Shown here: piece by piece, positions 50,180 through 59,840 of the stretch
Layout of the letters: every line of letters begins with the position of its first letter
Numbering within the stretch: the stretch's first letter is position 1
Assembly: GCA_021817245.1 (NCBI GenBank)
Contig: JAKAVQ010000003.1
Span: 62,001 to 126,000, forward strand
Direction of reading: 5' to 3'
Source of the DNA: Thermoplasmata archaeon
GTDB lineage: Archaea; Thermoplasmatota; Thermoplasmata; Lutacidiplasmatales; UBA184
DNA: 64,000 bases
The notes under the pieces: generated by a model
Database searches by the model: none
What the model saw: only the letters and a program-made list of their open reading frames with translations
What the model was told of the DNA's origin: nothing
Translations under genes and position numbers: made by a program

Positions 50180-51010
50180 TCGTTCTATGGGCCACGAGCC
50201 GGGGGTGCATGAACCTAGCCATCGGCAAGGCGGCGAAGTCCCCGCAGATTCGGTCCCATCTCCGAGGGCGTAGAGTTCGCGCCGCGGACGAGAGAGCGTG
50301 GTCGACCTCCCGGGAGCCCGAGCGGACGCCGCATCGCTCCTCTCAACCGGGTCCGGGATCGCACCCACCAGAGACCTGGTCGCGGGCGGCCGCGATCGCC
50401 CGACACGTCAGGCGTGGGGCCGGCACCGACCCCTGTGACGGTCGGTGAAGAGGGCCGCGACCATCGGAGACTTGGCGCACCTCCGACGAGACGGGCGACC
50501 TCAAGCCACGAGCGGGCGACGCGTGGCGCGGGTGTCGGCTCCGCATTCACGATGCGGTCGCATTCGGACTCAGCGAGGCCGGCGGGGCGACCGAGGTAAC
50601 TTTGGCCGGCCCCGGCGTGACCCCGGAGCTGAACCCGACCGACGAGCGGCTGGTGGGTTGAGTGATCGACGCGAGTTCACGACGGGCCAACGATTCCGCG
50701 GCGCTGTTGGAGAGGTGATACCACCGAACGATGCCATGGAAACAGGGTCGAGAGTCGACGATAATGGTGTCGTGCTGGATCGGGGGGATGCTTCGACCGC
50801 GAACCGTCCCGAAGTGCAGGTGCAAGCTGTCCCGGGTCGTCCGCGCCCGAGACCTGTCTTCCGGCCTCGGCCACGGTCGACCTCGATGAAGGACGCACGT
50901 CGGCGACTCCCTAGTTCGGCGCAGCATGGGAACTGCCGCCCCTCTCCCGTTGACCCCGGTTGACCTCGCCTCTAAGTCCTGCAAGAACGACGTACCTGCG
51001 TGACCTAGTC
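50180..51010. other. 831-bp region without a credible gene
   Basis: No frame has protein-like composition. A weak CTCTAAGTC near 50969 may serve the membrane protein that follows. No RNA gene seen. Confidence 0.4.
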
Positions 51011-51874
51011 ATGCTATCTTCCGCGAGCGCGGGCTCCGCTGCCGCGACGCCGATGTTCCCGAGCGGGAGCGTCGCGGGCGCGGCGATCGTTCGCAGTGCG
51101 TTGGGGCGGCTCCGCACTCTCGTGTCTCTGGCCCTCGCGGTGTCGGTCCTCGTCCTTGTAGAGGGCTACCTGAGCTCGCTCGGGGTCTTCGGAAAGGTTC
51201 CCGGAGTTGGGGGGCCGTTCAACCTTGACTGGATCACGGCCGTTCAGATCGGCGTTGGGATCGCAGTGGGGGTTTCGCTCGGGGTTCTCGTGGTCATCGC
51301 ACTCGTGTTCGCGATTCTGGGCCTACTCGCCTGGCGACGCGGAGTTCTCGCCATGGTGTCTGCCGGGGCCGAGATGGGGCCCGCGCAGGAGTCCTCGTGC
51401 CAAACGGCGCGTAGGGATCACCGCACTACCCTCTGGCTGTTCCTAGTTCTCGTGCTGGCCGCCATCGTCGTTTCGGTCGCCTTCGCGGGAGTCAACGGCG
51501 CAATGTCCTGGCTCGGTATCGGTGCGGTGCCGGGTGTGGTGGGGTCCGTTGCCACCAGCCTTGCCACCGGGGCCGTCCTGGTGCTGATATACTACTACGG
51601 TGCGCGCCATCTCTCCGAGCTGCTGCTCGCAGTGGCGTCGCCCACCGAGCGTTCCCTCTTGGGTCGGGGAAGCTCCTGGATGGTCGTCGGTGCGATAGTG
51701 GGCTTGGGAGCGGCGTTCTCCCCGGTCTCTTGGGCGTTCAACGGGTTCGTCGTGATCTCGTTGGCGATGATCCTCCCGGGAGTGGGGAACCTCTGTCGGG
51801 CGTACGACCTCTGGCTGGCCGAGCGCCATGCCGTTGGGAAGCCGGCTCCCACGGCCGGAACGACCGCGGCATAG
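51011..51874 (+). CDS. polytopic membrane protein, possible DUF973-like
   Basis: A 287-residue protein with about six hydrophobic helices: after a first helix (LVSLALAVSVLVLVEGYLSSL) there is VGIAVGVSLGVLVVIALVF, then LWLFLVLVLAAIVVSVAFAGV, VVGSVATSLATGAVLVLIYY, MVVGAIVGLGAAFSPVSW and a last one ending GVGNLCRAYDLWLAER. The layout (pairs of helices with small loops, a charged mid segment) is like archaeal DUF973 proteins, but this is only a pattern match. ATG at 51011. Its loops are short, so a large outside domain is absent. Function unknown. Confidence 0.7.
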   Translation: MLSSASAGSAAATPMFPSGSVAGAAIVRSALGRLRTLVSLALAVSVLVLVEGYLSSLGVFGKVPGVGGPFNLDWITAVQIGVGIAVGVSLGVLVVIALVFAILGLLAWRRGVLAMVSAGAEMGPAQESSCQTARRDHRTTLWLFLVLVLAAIVVSVAFAGVNGAMSWLGIGAVPGVVGSVATSLATGAVLVLIYYYGARHLSELLLAVASPTERSLLGRGSSWMVVGAIVGLGAAFSPVSWAFNGFVVISLAMILPGVGNLCRAYDLWLAERHAVGKPAPTAGTTAA

Positions 51875-52374
51875 GTCCGGGGTCGGCTCCACGACGCGGG
51901 AGCTCCCGAATCCCCGCAAGTGGCCGTGCCTACGCGCGGCTCCGCATAGGCGCTGTACGATGGCGACGAGCCACGCATCTCGAATCGGTGCGTGTCGCTC
52001 CGCGATGCGCTCGGTCAGCGTGCCGCGCCGAAACCGGCCCGAACGCAACACCCCGACCTCGAAGTCCCACCTCTCTCTCGGACCGATCGATGCTAGCCTC
52101 CCAGAGTCCGTGCACGGCGTCCCCGGGCGCGAGAGGCAGGTCGGAGCCAGGAACGGGCGTGCTCCTCGGAGGCCGGGCGGCTTGAGCGGCCGGGCCGTCG
52201 ACGTGTCGCGACGCGAAGCGATCGGGGCCGGAAAGCGCGGGGTGAGCCCCGTTAGGTGGGAGGGGTCTTGCCGAAGGCTCGCAGGCTCGTCTCGAGCTCG
52301 CGCCGACGCTGCACGATCGTGCGGTGCCGGCACCGGCGTTGGAGGGTTAAATAGGCCGCGCCGGATGCCCAGCC
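51875..52374. other. 500-bp region without a credible gene
   Basis: Nothing coding recognised; the last 30 bp contain the TATA box of the GYD gene. Confidence 0.4.
52347..52353 (+). promoter_or_regulatory. TATA box of the GYD-domain gene
   Basis: TTAAATA centred 25 bp before the ATG at 52375, with no Shine-Dalgarno in between, indicates a leaderless transcript. Confidence 0.65.
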
Positions 52375-52662
52375 ATGCCGAGCTACATCGTGCTCGTCAA
52401 GCTGACCCCCCGGGCAAAGCAGAACATGCCCGAAGCCCTGAAGGCCCGCGACCGGACGTGGAGCGAGTTCGAGCATCACGGGCTCAAGATCACCCCGTAT
52501 TCGACGCTGGGTCGGTTCGACTCGGTGCTCTTTTTGGAGTCTCCGACCGAGGAGCTCGTGGTCCGGTTCCTGATGGCCGCCGGGGCCTCGGGCAACATCG
52601 AGACCGAGACACTGCGAGCGTTCTCCGAGGCCGAGAGCCAGAAGCTGCGCCCCTCCTCCTGA
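52375..52662 (+). CDS. GYD-domain protein
   Basis: A 95-residue protein that opens MPSYIVLVKLTPRAKQNM and includes LKITPYSTLGRFDSVLFLESP, EELVVRFLMAAGASGNIETETLRAF, matching the small GYD-type ferredoxin-like fold. GYD proteins are common in archaea and bacteria; function unknown. It is short and complete, and its leaderless TATA box fixes the start. No partner gene is adjacent on this strand within 140 bp. Confidence 0.85.
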   Translation: MPSYIVLVKLTPRAKQNMPEALKARDRTWSEFEHHGLKITPYSTLGRFDSVLFLESPTEELVVRFLMAAGASGNIETETLRAFSEAESQKLRPSS

Positions 52663-52802
52663 TCCGATCGCACCGCAGCGGCCCCCCGGGCCGCGGGCGC
52701 ACCCTCTATGGTTATCTCAAGGCGGGAGTTGGGAGGCCGGGTCCGGACTCTGCGTAGGCTCGGGCGACTTCGCCTGGGGGCGATGCGCTCCGGACGAAGA
52801 CG

Positions 52803-53165
52803 ATGACGGCGCGTCAGACCGCGGAGGACCTCGTGCGGCTCTTGGGGCGAATCTCCGGCGGCGCGGTCCGTGCGACGGTGGATGGCCGACCGTTCGCCGA
52901 GCTGGACGGAGAACATCGGACATTGACGGTGGAGGTGGGCTCGTGGCTCGAGCACGGTCCCCGGGGACGCGCGCTTCTCCGCGAGAGCCACGTCAACCTT
53001 TGGGAGGCGCGCGGGATACCGGGGGCGCTGGCCCGTTCCGGCTGGAGCGTGCGATTCCGAGACGGTGCCGAGGAGGTGATCCGACTGGGGCGCGACGCGA
53101 GCGCGCTCACCGGTCACGTGCACGTGGCGCCGGCGGCGCTGTGGAAGCTGCGGCGGTATCTCTAA
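52803..53165 (+). CDS. hypothetical protein
   Basis: A 120-residue protein with alternating strand/helix segments (AEDLVRLLGRISGGAVRATVDGR, LTVEVGSWLEHG, VNLWEARGIPGALARSGWSVRF, then LWKLRRYL). The pattern resembles a small beta-alpha fold. No recognised motif, Cys or membrane helix. Its TAA stop overlaps the TAG stop of the convergent gene at 53162-53398 by 2-3 bp. Function unknown. Confidence 0.6.
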   Translation: MTARQTAEDLVRLLGRISGGAVRATVDGRPFAELDGEHRTLTVEVGSWLEHGPRGRALLRESHVNLWEARGIPGALARSGWSVRFRDGAEEVIRLGRDASALTGHVHVAPAALWKLRRYL

Positions 53166-53398
53166 CCGTGGAGCCGGGCCACCGTCGCGGAGGAGTGCGC
53201 TTCCTTCTCCGCGTCCGTCAGGTCCCGCATGTGGACGGAGACGGAGAGCGTCCCCGAGAGGTGCAATCCGAGGCGACTGTCGCCCAGCGAGAGCGTTAGT
53301 CCGTCCAATCGAACGTCGAGCTGGCTGTGCTTGTCCGTAAGGGCTTCGATCACGCCCTCCATCAGGCCGCGGGTGACTTCTTCCGAACTATCGGTCAC
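53162..53398 (-). CDS. hypothetical protein
   Basis: A 78-residue acidic protein, MTDSSEEVTRGLMEGVIEAL followed by a strand-rich part (LDVRLDGLTLSLGDSRLGLHLSGTLSVSVHM) and a charged helix tail. The regular strand pattern is convincing as real protein. The start is GTG at 53398. It is convergent with the preceding gene, with overlapping stop codons. No family recognised. Confidence 0.58.
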   Translation of the reverse strand: MTDSSEEVTRGLMEGVIEALTDKHSQLDVRLDGLTLSLGDSRLGLHLSGTLSVSVHMRDLTDAEKEAHSSATVARLHG

Positions 53399-53502
53399 GA
53401 CCTACCTCGAAGGATCATAGACGCGCCGGGATTTCAATCCTCGCGGGATCGCCGATCCGGTCCCCCGCCGGGGGTCGACCGCAGGGCGCGGGAGCGAGGA
53501 AA

Positions 53503-53510
53503 CCATAGTA
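53503..53510 (+). promoter_or_regulatory. TATA-like box of the SIS gene
   Basis: CCATAGTA centred 28 bp upstream of the ATG at 53535, at leaderless spacing. Confidence 0.5.
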
Positions 53511-53534
53511 TCGGGCGCTCCTCCCGTCCTTCGG

Positions 53535-54545
53535 ATGACGCACTTCCGCTTCGACGAGCAGGTCGCCTCCGAGCCAAGCGCCGTGCGGGAGGTCCTGGAA
53601 CGGACGGAGGTGCCGGAACTGGATCCGGGCCGGCCCATCGTCTTCACGGGCATCGGGACGTCGCTGCACGCCTGCCGGATCGCGGCCGCCTGGGTGGCCC
53701 AATTGACCGGAGGTCGGGTCCGTCCGGTCGCGCTGGAGGCCCATCGGCTGGGACTCTCCGGTCCGCTGCGGCCCGACGACCAGATCGTGGTGGTGAGCCA
53801 TCGCGGTACCAAGACGTATCCGAACCGCGTACTCATGCGGGCGAAGTCGGTCGGCGCCCGCACCGTCCTGGTGACCGGATATGGCGCGGAGCACCCCTTT
53901 GGCGACCGGGTGCTCCGAACCTGCCGCGATGAGACGGCCAGTACTCACACCGTCTCCTACGTTACCGCTCTCGCCGTCCTGGGGCTTCTTGTCGCGCCCC
54001 TCGCCGAAAACGGCGGGCGGGAGTTCACTTCGGACCTCTTCCGGGTCCCCGAGCAGATGGAACGGACGCTGGCGCTGCCCATCCCGGCCGAAGTCGTCGG
54101 AGACCTCGCCTCCCGTTCCCATCTCCTGCTCACCGGGTTCGGGCTCGACGAGGTCACGGCGGAGGAGGCGGCCCTGAAGCTGAAGGAGGGAGCGTACCTC
54201 TGGGCGGAAGGGATGTCGGAGGAGTTCGCCCTCCACGGGACCCCGGCCGTGTTCCAGAAGGGGATGGCGGCGGTGCTGATCGTCCCCGACGAGGACGATG
54301 GCGGACGATGTCCCGCCCTTCGCGGCCTGCTGGAAGAGATCGGGGTCAAGGTCGTTTCCTGCGGAATCAAGGAGGGGTCCGACCTGAGGTTCGTCGGAGG
54401 CAGCCTTCTCACCCGGCCGCTCGTCTCCATCCTTCCGTTACAGAGGTTGGTCGGAGAACTGGCCCGCCTCCGAGGGACGAACCCCGACACCACCCGGAGT
54501 GACGTCGAGCCATGGGCCCCGGCGATCGGCCGGGTCAAGTTGTAG
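53535..54545 (+). CDS. double-SIS-domain sugar-phosphate isomerase-like protein
   Basis: A 336-residue protein with two SIS domains: first about 35-165 (IVFTGIGTSLHACRIAAAWVA, then VVVSHRGTKTYPN), second about 195-320 (LLLTGFGLDEVTAEEAALKL, with EEFALHGTPAVF). It ends RLRGTNPDTTRSDVEP, like the tail of GlmS isomerase domains. No glutaminase domain is attached, so it is an AgaS/FrlB-like or stand-alone isomerase on an amino- or phospho-sugar; substrate unknown. The SxS-type sugar phosphate loop is SHRGT. Leaderless promoter. Confidence 0.87.
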   Translation: MTHFRFDEQVASEPSAVREVLERTEVPELDPGRPIVFTGIGTSLHACRIAAAWVAQLTGGRVRPVALEAHRLGLSGPLRPDDQIVVVSHRGTKTYPNRVLMRAKSVGARTVLVTGYGAEHPFGDRVLRTCRDETASTHTVSYVTALAVLGLLVAPLAENGGREFTSDLFRVPEQMERTLALPIPAEVVGDLASRSHLLLTGFGLDEVTAEEAALKLKEGAYLWAEGMSEEFALHGTPAVFQKGMAAVLIVPDEDDGGRCPALRGLLEEIGVKVVSCGIKEGSDLRFVGGSLLTRPLVSILPLQRLVGELARLRGTNPDTTRSDVEPWAPAIGRVKL

Positions 54546-54684
54546 GGCCCCGCGCGGCCCGACACCCATCGTCCTCAGAAGCCCGGAGCGTCGCGCCTCC
54601 TGCGCACGGCCCCCCGCGCCGGACGGTGGCTCGCCTCGCTTCCCGCGTCGGATACGGAAGACGGCGCGTGCGGGCCGACGCCGA

Positions 54685-55140
54685 TCAACGGACGGCTTTT
54701 CGGACGAGCGCGGCGATCCGTTCCTCTCCCTCGGGGCTCAGCCCGTGGAGCGCGAAGGAGGTGGCCCAGATCTCACCGTCGTCGAGACGCGCGCCGTCGT
54801 TGAAGCCGAACGTTCCGTATCTTGCCCCGAACCGGCAGGCCGGCTGGAAGAAGCAGAGGACGTCGCCGTCCTTCGTGTACGCCGGCATCCCGTACCAGAG
54901 CCTCGGGGAGAGTGCGGGCGCGGCCGCGGTGACCATCGAGTGCAGCCGCAGTCCCATCGAGCGGTCGGGTTCCGGAAGCTCGGAGATCTTGGCGAGGACG
55001 GCCCGCTCGTCGGCCACGCGATCCTTTCCCCACACGATCTTCTGCTCTCGGACGCGGTCCCGCATCGCAGCTCGTTCGTCGTCCGTGAACCGGCCGGCGG
55101 ACTTCTTTGGCCGGCTCGTCCGTCGCTTCGGTTCGGCCAT
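54685..55140 (-). CDS. DUF1801/YdhG-family protein
   Basis: A 151-residue protein with a basic N-terminus (KRRTSRPKKSAGRF), a helix (AVLAKISELPEPDRSMGLRLH) and the typical DUF1801 core: ALSPRLWYGMPAYTKDGDVLCFFQPA, then RYGTFGFNDGARLDDGEIW and a C-terminal helix. The family has no established function. A TATA-like GTTTAAGC lies 28 bp upstream of the ATG. Confidence 0.88.
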   Translation of the reverse strand: MAEPKRRTSRPKKSAGRFTDDERAAMRDRVREQKIVWGKDRVADERAVLAKISELPEPDRSMGLRLHSMVTAAAPALSPRLWYGMPAYTKDGDVLCFFQPACRFGARYGTFGFNDGARLDDGEIWATSFALHGLSPEGEERIAALVRKAVR

Positions 55141-55163
55141 GGTACACGGTACGGCCCCGAGTC

Positions 55164-55171
55164 GCTTAAAC
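55164..55171 (-). promoter_or_regulatory. TATA box of the DUF1801 gene
   Basis: Minus-strand GTTTAAGC centred 28 bp before the ATG at 55140, in very GC-rich surroundings; leaderless spacing. Confidence 0.55.
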
Positions 55172-55405
55172 CCGGGGGGCGAGCCGCTGCGAGCGCCGAA
55201 GGTCCGCGTGTCGGTCGAAGGAGGGGACGGTCGAATCCGCCGACCGACCGGTCTCCTCGACGGCCGAGTTCGCGCGATTCCCGTGGCCCCCCCTGGCCGA
55301 ACGGCTCCCCAGATACGCCTGTCGGTCTCGGCGGCGAGCGAGAAGTCCCGCGAAGCGTGTCGGCGCCGGTTTCATCCGCCGGGGCGCCTCCGCACGACGA
55401 ACCTC

Positions 55406-56215
55406 ATGGCCCCATCCGTTCCGCTCCGCGAAGGTCGCCGCGTCTTCGGCGCCGATCCCGCGACCTTCAACCGCGCCCGCCCGGGCTACCCCGACCGGGT
55501 GTACGAGATCCTTCGGACCCGCTGCGGTCTGACGCCGGGAGCGCGGGTCTTCGAGGTAGGCGCGGGGACCGGGATCGCCACGCGCGGGCTATTGGACCAG
55601 GGAGCCCGACCGCTCACCGTCATCGAACCCGACCGGAGGATGGCCCGGTACTTGCTGGGCACGCTCGGTCCACGCCGCGACCGTGTTCACCCGGTACTGC
55701 ACCCGTTCGAGACCGCGTCGCTGCCCACGGCGAGCTTCGATCTCGGCGTGGCCGCCACCAGTTTCCACTGGATCTCCGAGCGCGCAGGATTGCGAAGGGT
55801 CGCTCGCCTTCTTCGGCCGGGCGGATGGTGGGCGGAGTGGGGAAATCGCCATGGCGACCCGTCGCGGAGGTGTTCGTACATCGCCGCAATCCAGCCGCTG
55901 TACCGAACGCTTCTGGGCCGGGGATACCGCGCCCCCACCGGGAGGCGGCTTACGGCGCAGCGAGAGAAGCACGTGACCGCGCTCCGATCGAGCGGAGACT
56001 TTGAGCGAATCTCCTGCGAACTCGTTCGCTGGAAGGTCGAACGGACGTCGGCCGAAGTGACGGAGCTGTGGTCGACATTTTCGGAGGTCATTTCCCTGGC
56101 TCCGAAACGGCGTCGGTGGTTCCTGACGGAGATGCGTCGGGTCGCGGACGAGGAGTTCGGGGGGAAGGTCGTGATCCCGATCCTTACCCCGGTCTACACG
56201 GCCCGACGGCGCTGA
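55406..56215 (+). CDS. class I SAM-dependent methyltransferase
   Basis: A 269-residue protein. It starts with a typical lead-in FGADPATFNRARPGYPDRVYEIL, then SAM motif I VFEVGAGTGIATRGLL, motif II VIEPDRRMARYL, and the FDLGVAATSFHWI (motif IV) followed by LRRVARLLRPGGWWAEWGN. This is like the Methyltransf_11 group (small-molecule or biosynthetic type). Substrate unknown. Divergent from the DUF1801 gene. Confidence 0.87.
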   Translation: MAPSVPLREGRRVFGADPATFNRARPGYPDRVYEILRTRCGLTPGARVFEVGAGTGIATRGLLDQGARPLTVIEPDRRMARYLLGTLGPRRDRVHPVLHPFETASLPTASFDLGVAATSFHWISERAGLRRVARLLRPGGWWAEWGNRHGDPSRRCSYIAAIQPLYRTLLGRGYRAPTGRRLTAQREKHVTALRSSGDFERISCELVRWKVERTSAEVTELWSTFSEVISLAPKRRRWFLTEMRRVADEEFGGKVVIPILTPVYTARRR

Positions 56216-56322
56216 AGCGGTACTGGCTCGGCTCGGGGGGGCTCCTCGCGAGGAGGTTCGTCGGGGGCTTTGCGCGTTCGGGCAACCCCGGGGAGATCAG
56301 AGAGGCCGAGAGGGGTCCGGGA

Positions 56323-57291
56323 CTAGCTCACGCGAGACAGGACCGTGAGAGCCCGAAGCGTCACCATCTTGCTGGGCCGACCGGCCGTCCCGAACGTCAG
56401 CGGGGTCGGTCGCTTCCCCGGGTTCTCGGCGAACCACTTCGCGCCCTCGGGATCCGGATCGATCTGATCCGCGTCGTGGTTCCATCGTCCGTCGGTTCTT
56501 CGCTTCCCGCGGAGCAGGTCCAGGGCGAACCTTAGTCGTGGGTCCTTCCCGTACCCGAGGGCGGTCAGGCAGTCGAGCCCCACGAGGAGGTCGTAGTAGT
56601 AGTGCGTCGGCCAATGAAAGCGGTACCACGGCTCGTACGGTTCTCCCTGCCGGTGCAGCTCACGTTCCAGGTAGTACTCCGCGGCGCGCTCCACGCAGTC
56701 GTGCATGGCCCGGGTCCACTTCGCGCGCGGGTACTCCGCGAAGGCCGCGAGCCCCTCCCAAGCGTCGAGTGTCCGGCTCTCGGCCGGGCCCGGGGTGGAG
56801 AACCGGCAACTCCATCCCCCCTTGGGATGCGCGGTCTGGACGAGCCACTCCATCGTCTTCCGGATCCGCGGGTCCTCCCGGTAACCGAGCCGGATCAACG
56901 CCCGGACCATGTTGGCCGTGTAGCAGTGGTGGCCCTTTCCCTTCCCGAGCCCGCCGACCCCCCCGCCCTGCAGGGGAGAGTTTCCCATCCAGAGCTCGCT
57001 GGAGGCCGCAATCTCCGCGGTCTCCCGGCTCGCGCCGAGGTCCGCAAGGGCCAGCATGACCCAGTGGGTGGAGGTGAATCGGGGCTCCATCCGATGCTTC
57101 GGGTGTCCCCACCATCCTCCCTCGTCCCGCCGGCTCAGCAGATCCCGGACCCAACCGGTCGTCGGGATCGCGTTCCGGGTCGCGCGCACCCGGGGATCCG
57201 ACTCGGGCCTTCCCAGGAGCCGGGTCAGGGTAAGATACCGGACCGAGGGCTGGTTCGGCTCGAGTAGCCAGTCGACGACCGGGTTCGGCAT
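56323..57291 (-). CDS. alpha-toroid (squalene-cyclase/prenyltransferase-like) protein
   Basis: A 322-residue protein with repeated GGW-type motifs of the alpha/alpha toroid: EGGWWGHP, KGGWSCRF and DGRWNH, and a conserved HWVMLALADLG... helix pattern. The fold covers terpene cyclases, prenyltransferase beta subunits and uncharacterised archaeal proteins. The catalytic DxDD of squalene-hopene cyclase is not seen (the closest acidic stretch is DADQIDPDPEG). It is therefore not a proven cyclase. ATG at 57291; the longer frame adds a basic stretch. Confidence 0.75.
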   Translation of the reverse strand: MPNPVVDWLLEPNQPSVRYLTLTRLLGRPESDPRVRATRNAIPTTGWVRDLLSRRDEGGWWGHPKHRMEPRFTSTHWVMLALADLGASRETAEIAASSELWMGNSPLQGGGVGGLGKGKGHHCYTANMVRALIRLGYREDPRIRKTMEWLVQTAHPKGGWSCRFSTPGPAESRTLDAWEGLAAFAEYPRAKWTRAMHDCVERAAEYYLERELHRQGEPYEPWYRFHWPTHYYYDLLVGLDCLTALGYGKDPRLRFALDLLRGKRRTDGRWNHDADQIDPDPEGAKWFAENPGKRPTPLTFGTAGRPSKMVTLRALTVLSRVS

Positions 57292-58009
57292 CGCGGCCTC
57301 AACGGAGTATCGCCTTTCATCCTTTGGGCGGGGGCGCGACCGGGCGGTCGGCACTTCAGACCGGGGCGACCCCCGCTCCTGAGATCTCCCGAGGAAGATC
57401 CAACCGTGTCAGGGCGTGCGTCGGGGCGAGCTCCGCGCGATCCGCGCCGCAGGTTCGACCGAGAAGTCGATCGAGGGCGGTCGAGTAAACTCGGCGCCGG
57501 CCCCCGGGCGAGGTCGTCGGCACGTCGGGCCTGAGGTTGGATCGAGTGCCGGCATTCAGAACCCTCGGCCTCTCTGGCGGGGTGGAGCACGCACCATGGC
57601 CGGGGCCCCTTAGTGGACGACGGACGCCTGCCGAAACGAGCTCGCCCAAGAGCGCCGTTCATTGCTGTGGACGTGCAGAGATAGGTACCGCAGCAGGACC
57701 CGCGGAATTCGGGAGATTGGAATGTCTCGCGGCTCGTCGCCGTCCTCTCGGTCTCCCTTCGCTCGAGCCTCCGAGCACTTCGGCTCGGGGACGTCGCGGT
57801 CTTCGCGGGGATGCCCACGGTCCGCGTCGTCACTATGGCGAGCGCCCGACCCTAGGTCGCGACCCTCGAGGGAGTGACCGAGCGGCTGGTCGGCGCCTCG
57901 CCCTCCGCATCGTGATCCTGGTCCTCGAGATGGTGGTCGCCCCTTCGGAGCGTGCGTCGCGGGAGCGTTCGCACGGCCGGACGGGACGAGCCCCAGTCGA
58001 TCCGTCGGA
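57292..58009. other. 718-bp region without a credible gene
   Basis: All frames read as Arg/Ser/Gly-rich shadows; no TATA box, repeat or RNA is evident. Confidence 0.4.
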
Positions 58010-58300
58010 CTAATCGGGCCTCGGATGGGCCGCACGGTCGAATTTGACCTTGAGAAGCAGGATCACGAGCGCCAAGATCAGCGTCAACGAGTTCGCGGCG
58101 ATGATTGGAACGGACTCCACGAGCGTCCCGTAGCCCACCCAACCGGCAAGTCCCACGGAGAAGATCACGAAGGTCGGGAACGAAATGTCCCGGGCATCCT
58201 TCAGCCTCCAGACACGGATCACCTGCGGGACGAAGGCGGCGGTCGTGAGGGCCGCCGCCGCCGAGCCGACCAGCGTGACGATCCACAGGGTCGCGTCCAT
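58010..58300 (-). CDS. SemiSWEET-like sugar transporter
   Basis: A 96-residue three-helix protein with the MtN3/PQ-loop signature AAFVPQVIRVWRLKDARDIS (Pro25-Gln26), a second helix TFVIFSVGLAGWVGYGTLV and the typical PIIAANSLTLILALVILL end. SemiSWEETs work as homodimers to move small sugars across the membrane. Complete, and one of the shortest transporters in the window. Confidence 0.92.
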   Translation of the reverse strand: MDATLWIVTLVGSAAAALTTAAFVPQVIRVWRLKDARDISFPTFVIFSVGLAGWVGYGTLVESVPIIAANSLTLILALVILLLKVKFDRAAHPRPD

Positions 58301-58423
58301 CGTCCGGATCGCTACGGCGGGTGCGGATGAGCGCTTCGATGCCCCCCGGGAATGGTCCGGCCACCTACCGCAGCGTGGGCTCGAGGTTCGAGGGGGGTCG
58401 AACGAGGCCGACCGACCGACGGC

Positions 58424-59227
58424 TCACGCGCCGAGCTCCTTCCCGAGAAAGGCGAGCACCCGCGGCCAGGCGTCGACCGCGCTCTCCCGGTGGTAGTTCG
58501 GCCGGGTGTCGTTGAAGAAGGCGTGTTTCGCCCCCGAGTAGATGTGGTAGTCAAAGCGGAGCCCCGCCCGGCGCATCGCCTCCGCCAGCTGGGGCACCGT
58601 CCCGGTGATCCCCGGATCCTCGCTTGCGTAGAGTCCGAGCATCGACGCACGGATCTTCGGCACGTCGGTCAGCGGAGGGTTCTGGCCGTAGAAGATGACC
58701 GCGGCGCGGAGCTCGGGATCCACGGTGGCCAAGCGAGCTGACAGCGACCCGCCGAAGCAGAATCCCACCGACCCGACGCGCGCCGGGTCCACACCGGGGA
58801 GCCCGCGGAGAAACCTGGTGACCGCGAGGAGGTCTTGGGCGAACCCGACCTGGGCCGTGGGTTGATTGACCCGCCCGAAGACCTCCATGATCGGCCGGAT
58901 CTCGACGGGTTGGGCGGCGGCGAACTCCGCCATCTTGGCCGGGTCCCGCCGCACCTCGGGAGGCACGGTCGCCATGGAGGCGAGGGCTCGATGGATGTTC
59001 TGGGGCGTCAGCAATCGGGCGTCGTCGCCGGAAAAGAGGTTCGGCGCCGCGGCGACGTACCCTTGGCCCGCGAACCGCCGGGTGACGTCGCGGATGTGTG
59101 CGTCCGGGCCGAAGATCTCGTGGATCACGACGACCGCGGGATGCCGAGGCCGGACCTCATCGGGCGTGACGAGGTAGCAGTCGATCTCCCGGCCTCGGCT
59201 CGGAATCCGCGCATCCGTTTCGGTCAT
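58424..59227 (-). CDS. dienelactone-hydrolase-family alpha/beta hydrolase
   Basis: A 267-residue alpha/beta hydrolase. IHEIFGPDAHIRDVTRRFAGQGY near residue 35 is the DLH oxyanion region, the nucleophile is Cys in GSVGFCFGG near residue 155 (Cys, as in dienelactone hydrolase, not Ser), with an Asp later in YASEDPGI and the His in SGAKHAFFND near residue 232. Substrate could be lactones or carboxylesters. The family is cytoplasmic and there is no signal peptide. Single gene, same strand as SemiSWEET. Confidence 0.9.
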   Translation of the reverse strand: MTETDARIPSRGREIDCYLVTPDEVRPRHPAVVVIHEIFGPDAHIRDVTRRFAGQGYVAAAPNLFSGDDARLLTPQNIHRALASMATVPPEVRRDPAKMAEFAAAQPVEIRPIMEVFGRVNQPTAQVGFAQDLLAVTRFLRGLPGVDPARVGSVGFCFGGSLSARLATVDPELRAAVIFYGQNPPLTDVPKIRASMLGLYASEDPGITGTVPQLAEAMRRAGLRFDYHIYSGAKHAFFNDTRPNYHRESAVDAWPRVLAFLGKELGA

Positions 59228-59840
59228 GCGTCCCTCTCGAGGCGCGCGAGGCGTCGCCAGCCTTGAGCGTGGCGGCGCGCCCTCGCCGGGCGAGGCGTAC
59301 CGGTCGGAGGGTCTCGGAAGGCGGGGACCGACGGCGACTCGACGAGGCCCGTCCGACGCCCCGGATTCGGCTTCGCCTGCTCGCCGGAACGTTCCTGTTC
59401 CCGATGGGGGGAAAGAGCAAGCTCGAGGCGCGTTCGTCCCTCAGGCCTTCCGAAGAGGCCCTTTCCTCCTGGGGAGCTCTTCGGTTGAAGGCCGAACAGT
59501 CCCGGAGGGGCTTGCTCTTTCCCGACGCTCTATGGCGTCTTGACTACATCTTCGTGGCGTCGAAGCTGTTTGACGAAGCTTCTGCGGACCGGCCCGCTCT
59601 GCGAGGGGCGGGTCGTTCGGTGGGGTCGCTCCGGTCGAGTCCGCGGTGATCGCAAGGCGGTCGACCGGAGGAAGGGCCCCTAACCCCGAGGATGGCCCCA
59701 CCCCCCAACCTTTCTACCGAAGGTCGGCACGGAGACTCGGCGGCATGAGAGCAGGCCGGTGGGCCTCCCGAGGGTCCCCCTCGGGGCTCGGCACGGCGCT
59801 TACAATCCTGGCGGCACTGTTCGGGAGGGGCGACGGCGGG
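59228..59840. other. 613-bp region without a credible gene
   Basis: A plus frame at 59263-59649 has somewhat more protein-like composition in its second half but no homology that I recognise. No RNA or repeats evident. Confidence 0.35.

Noticed and set aside
59263-59649. Plus-strand frame of 128 codons
   Set aside because: The second half looks vaguely protein-like but no start signal, family or neighbour supports it; kept only as a remark in the gap entry.
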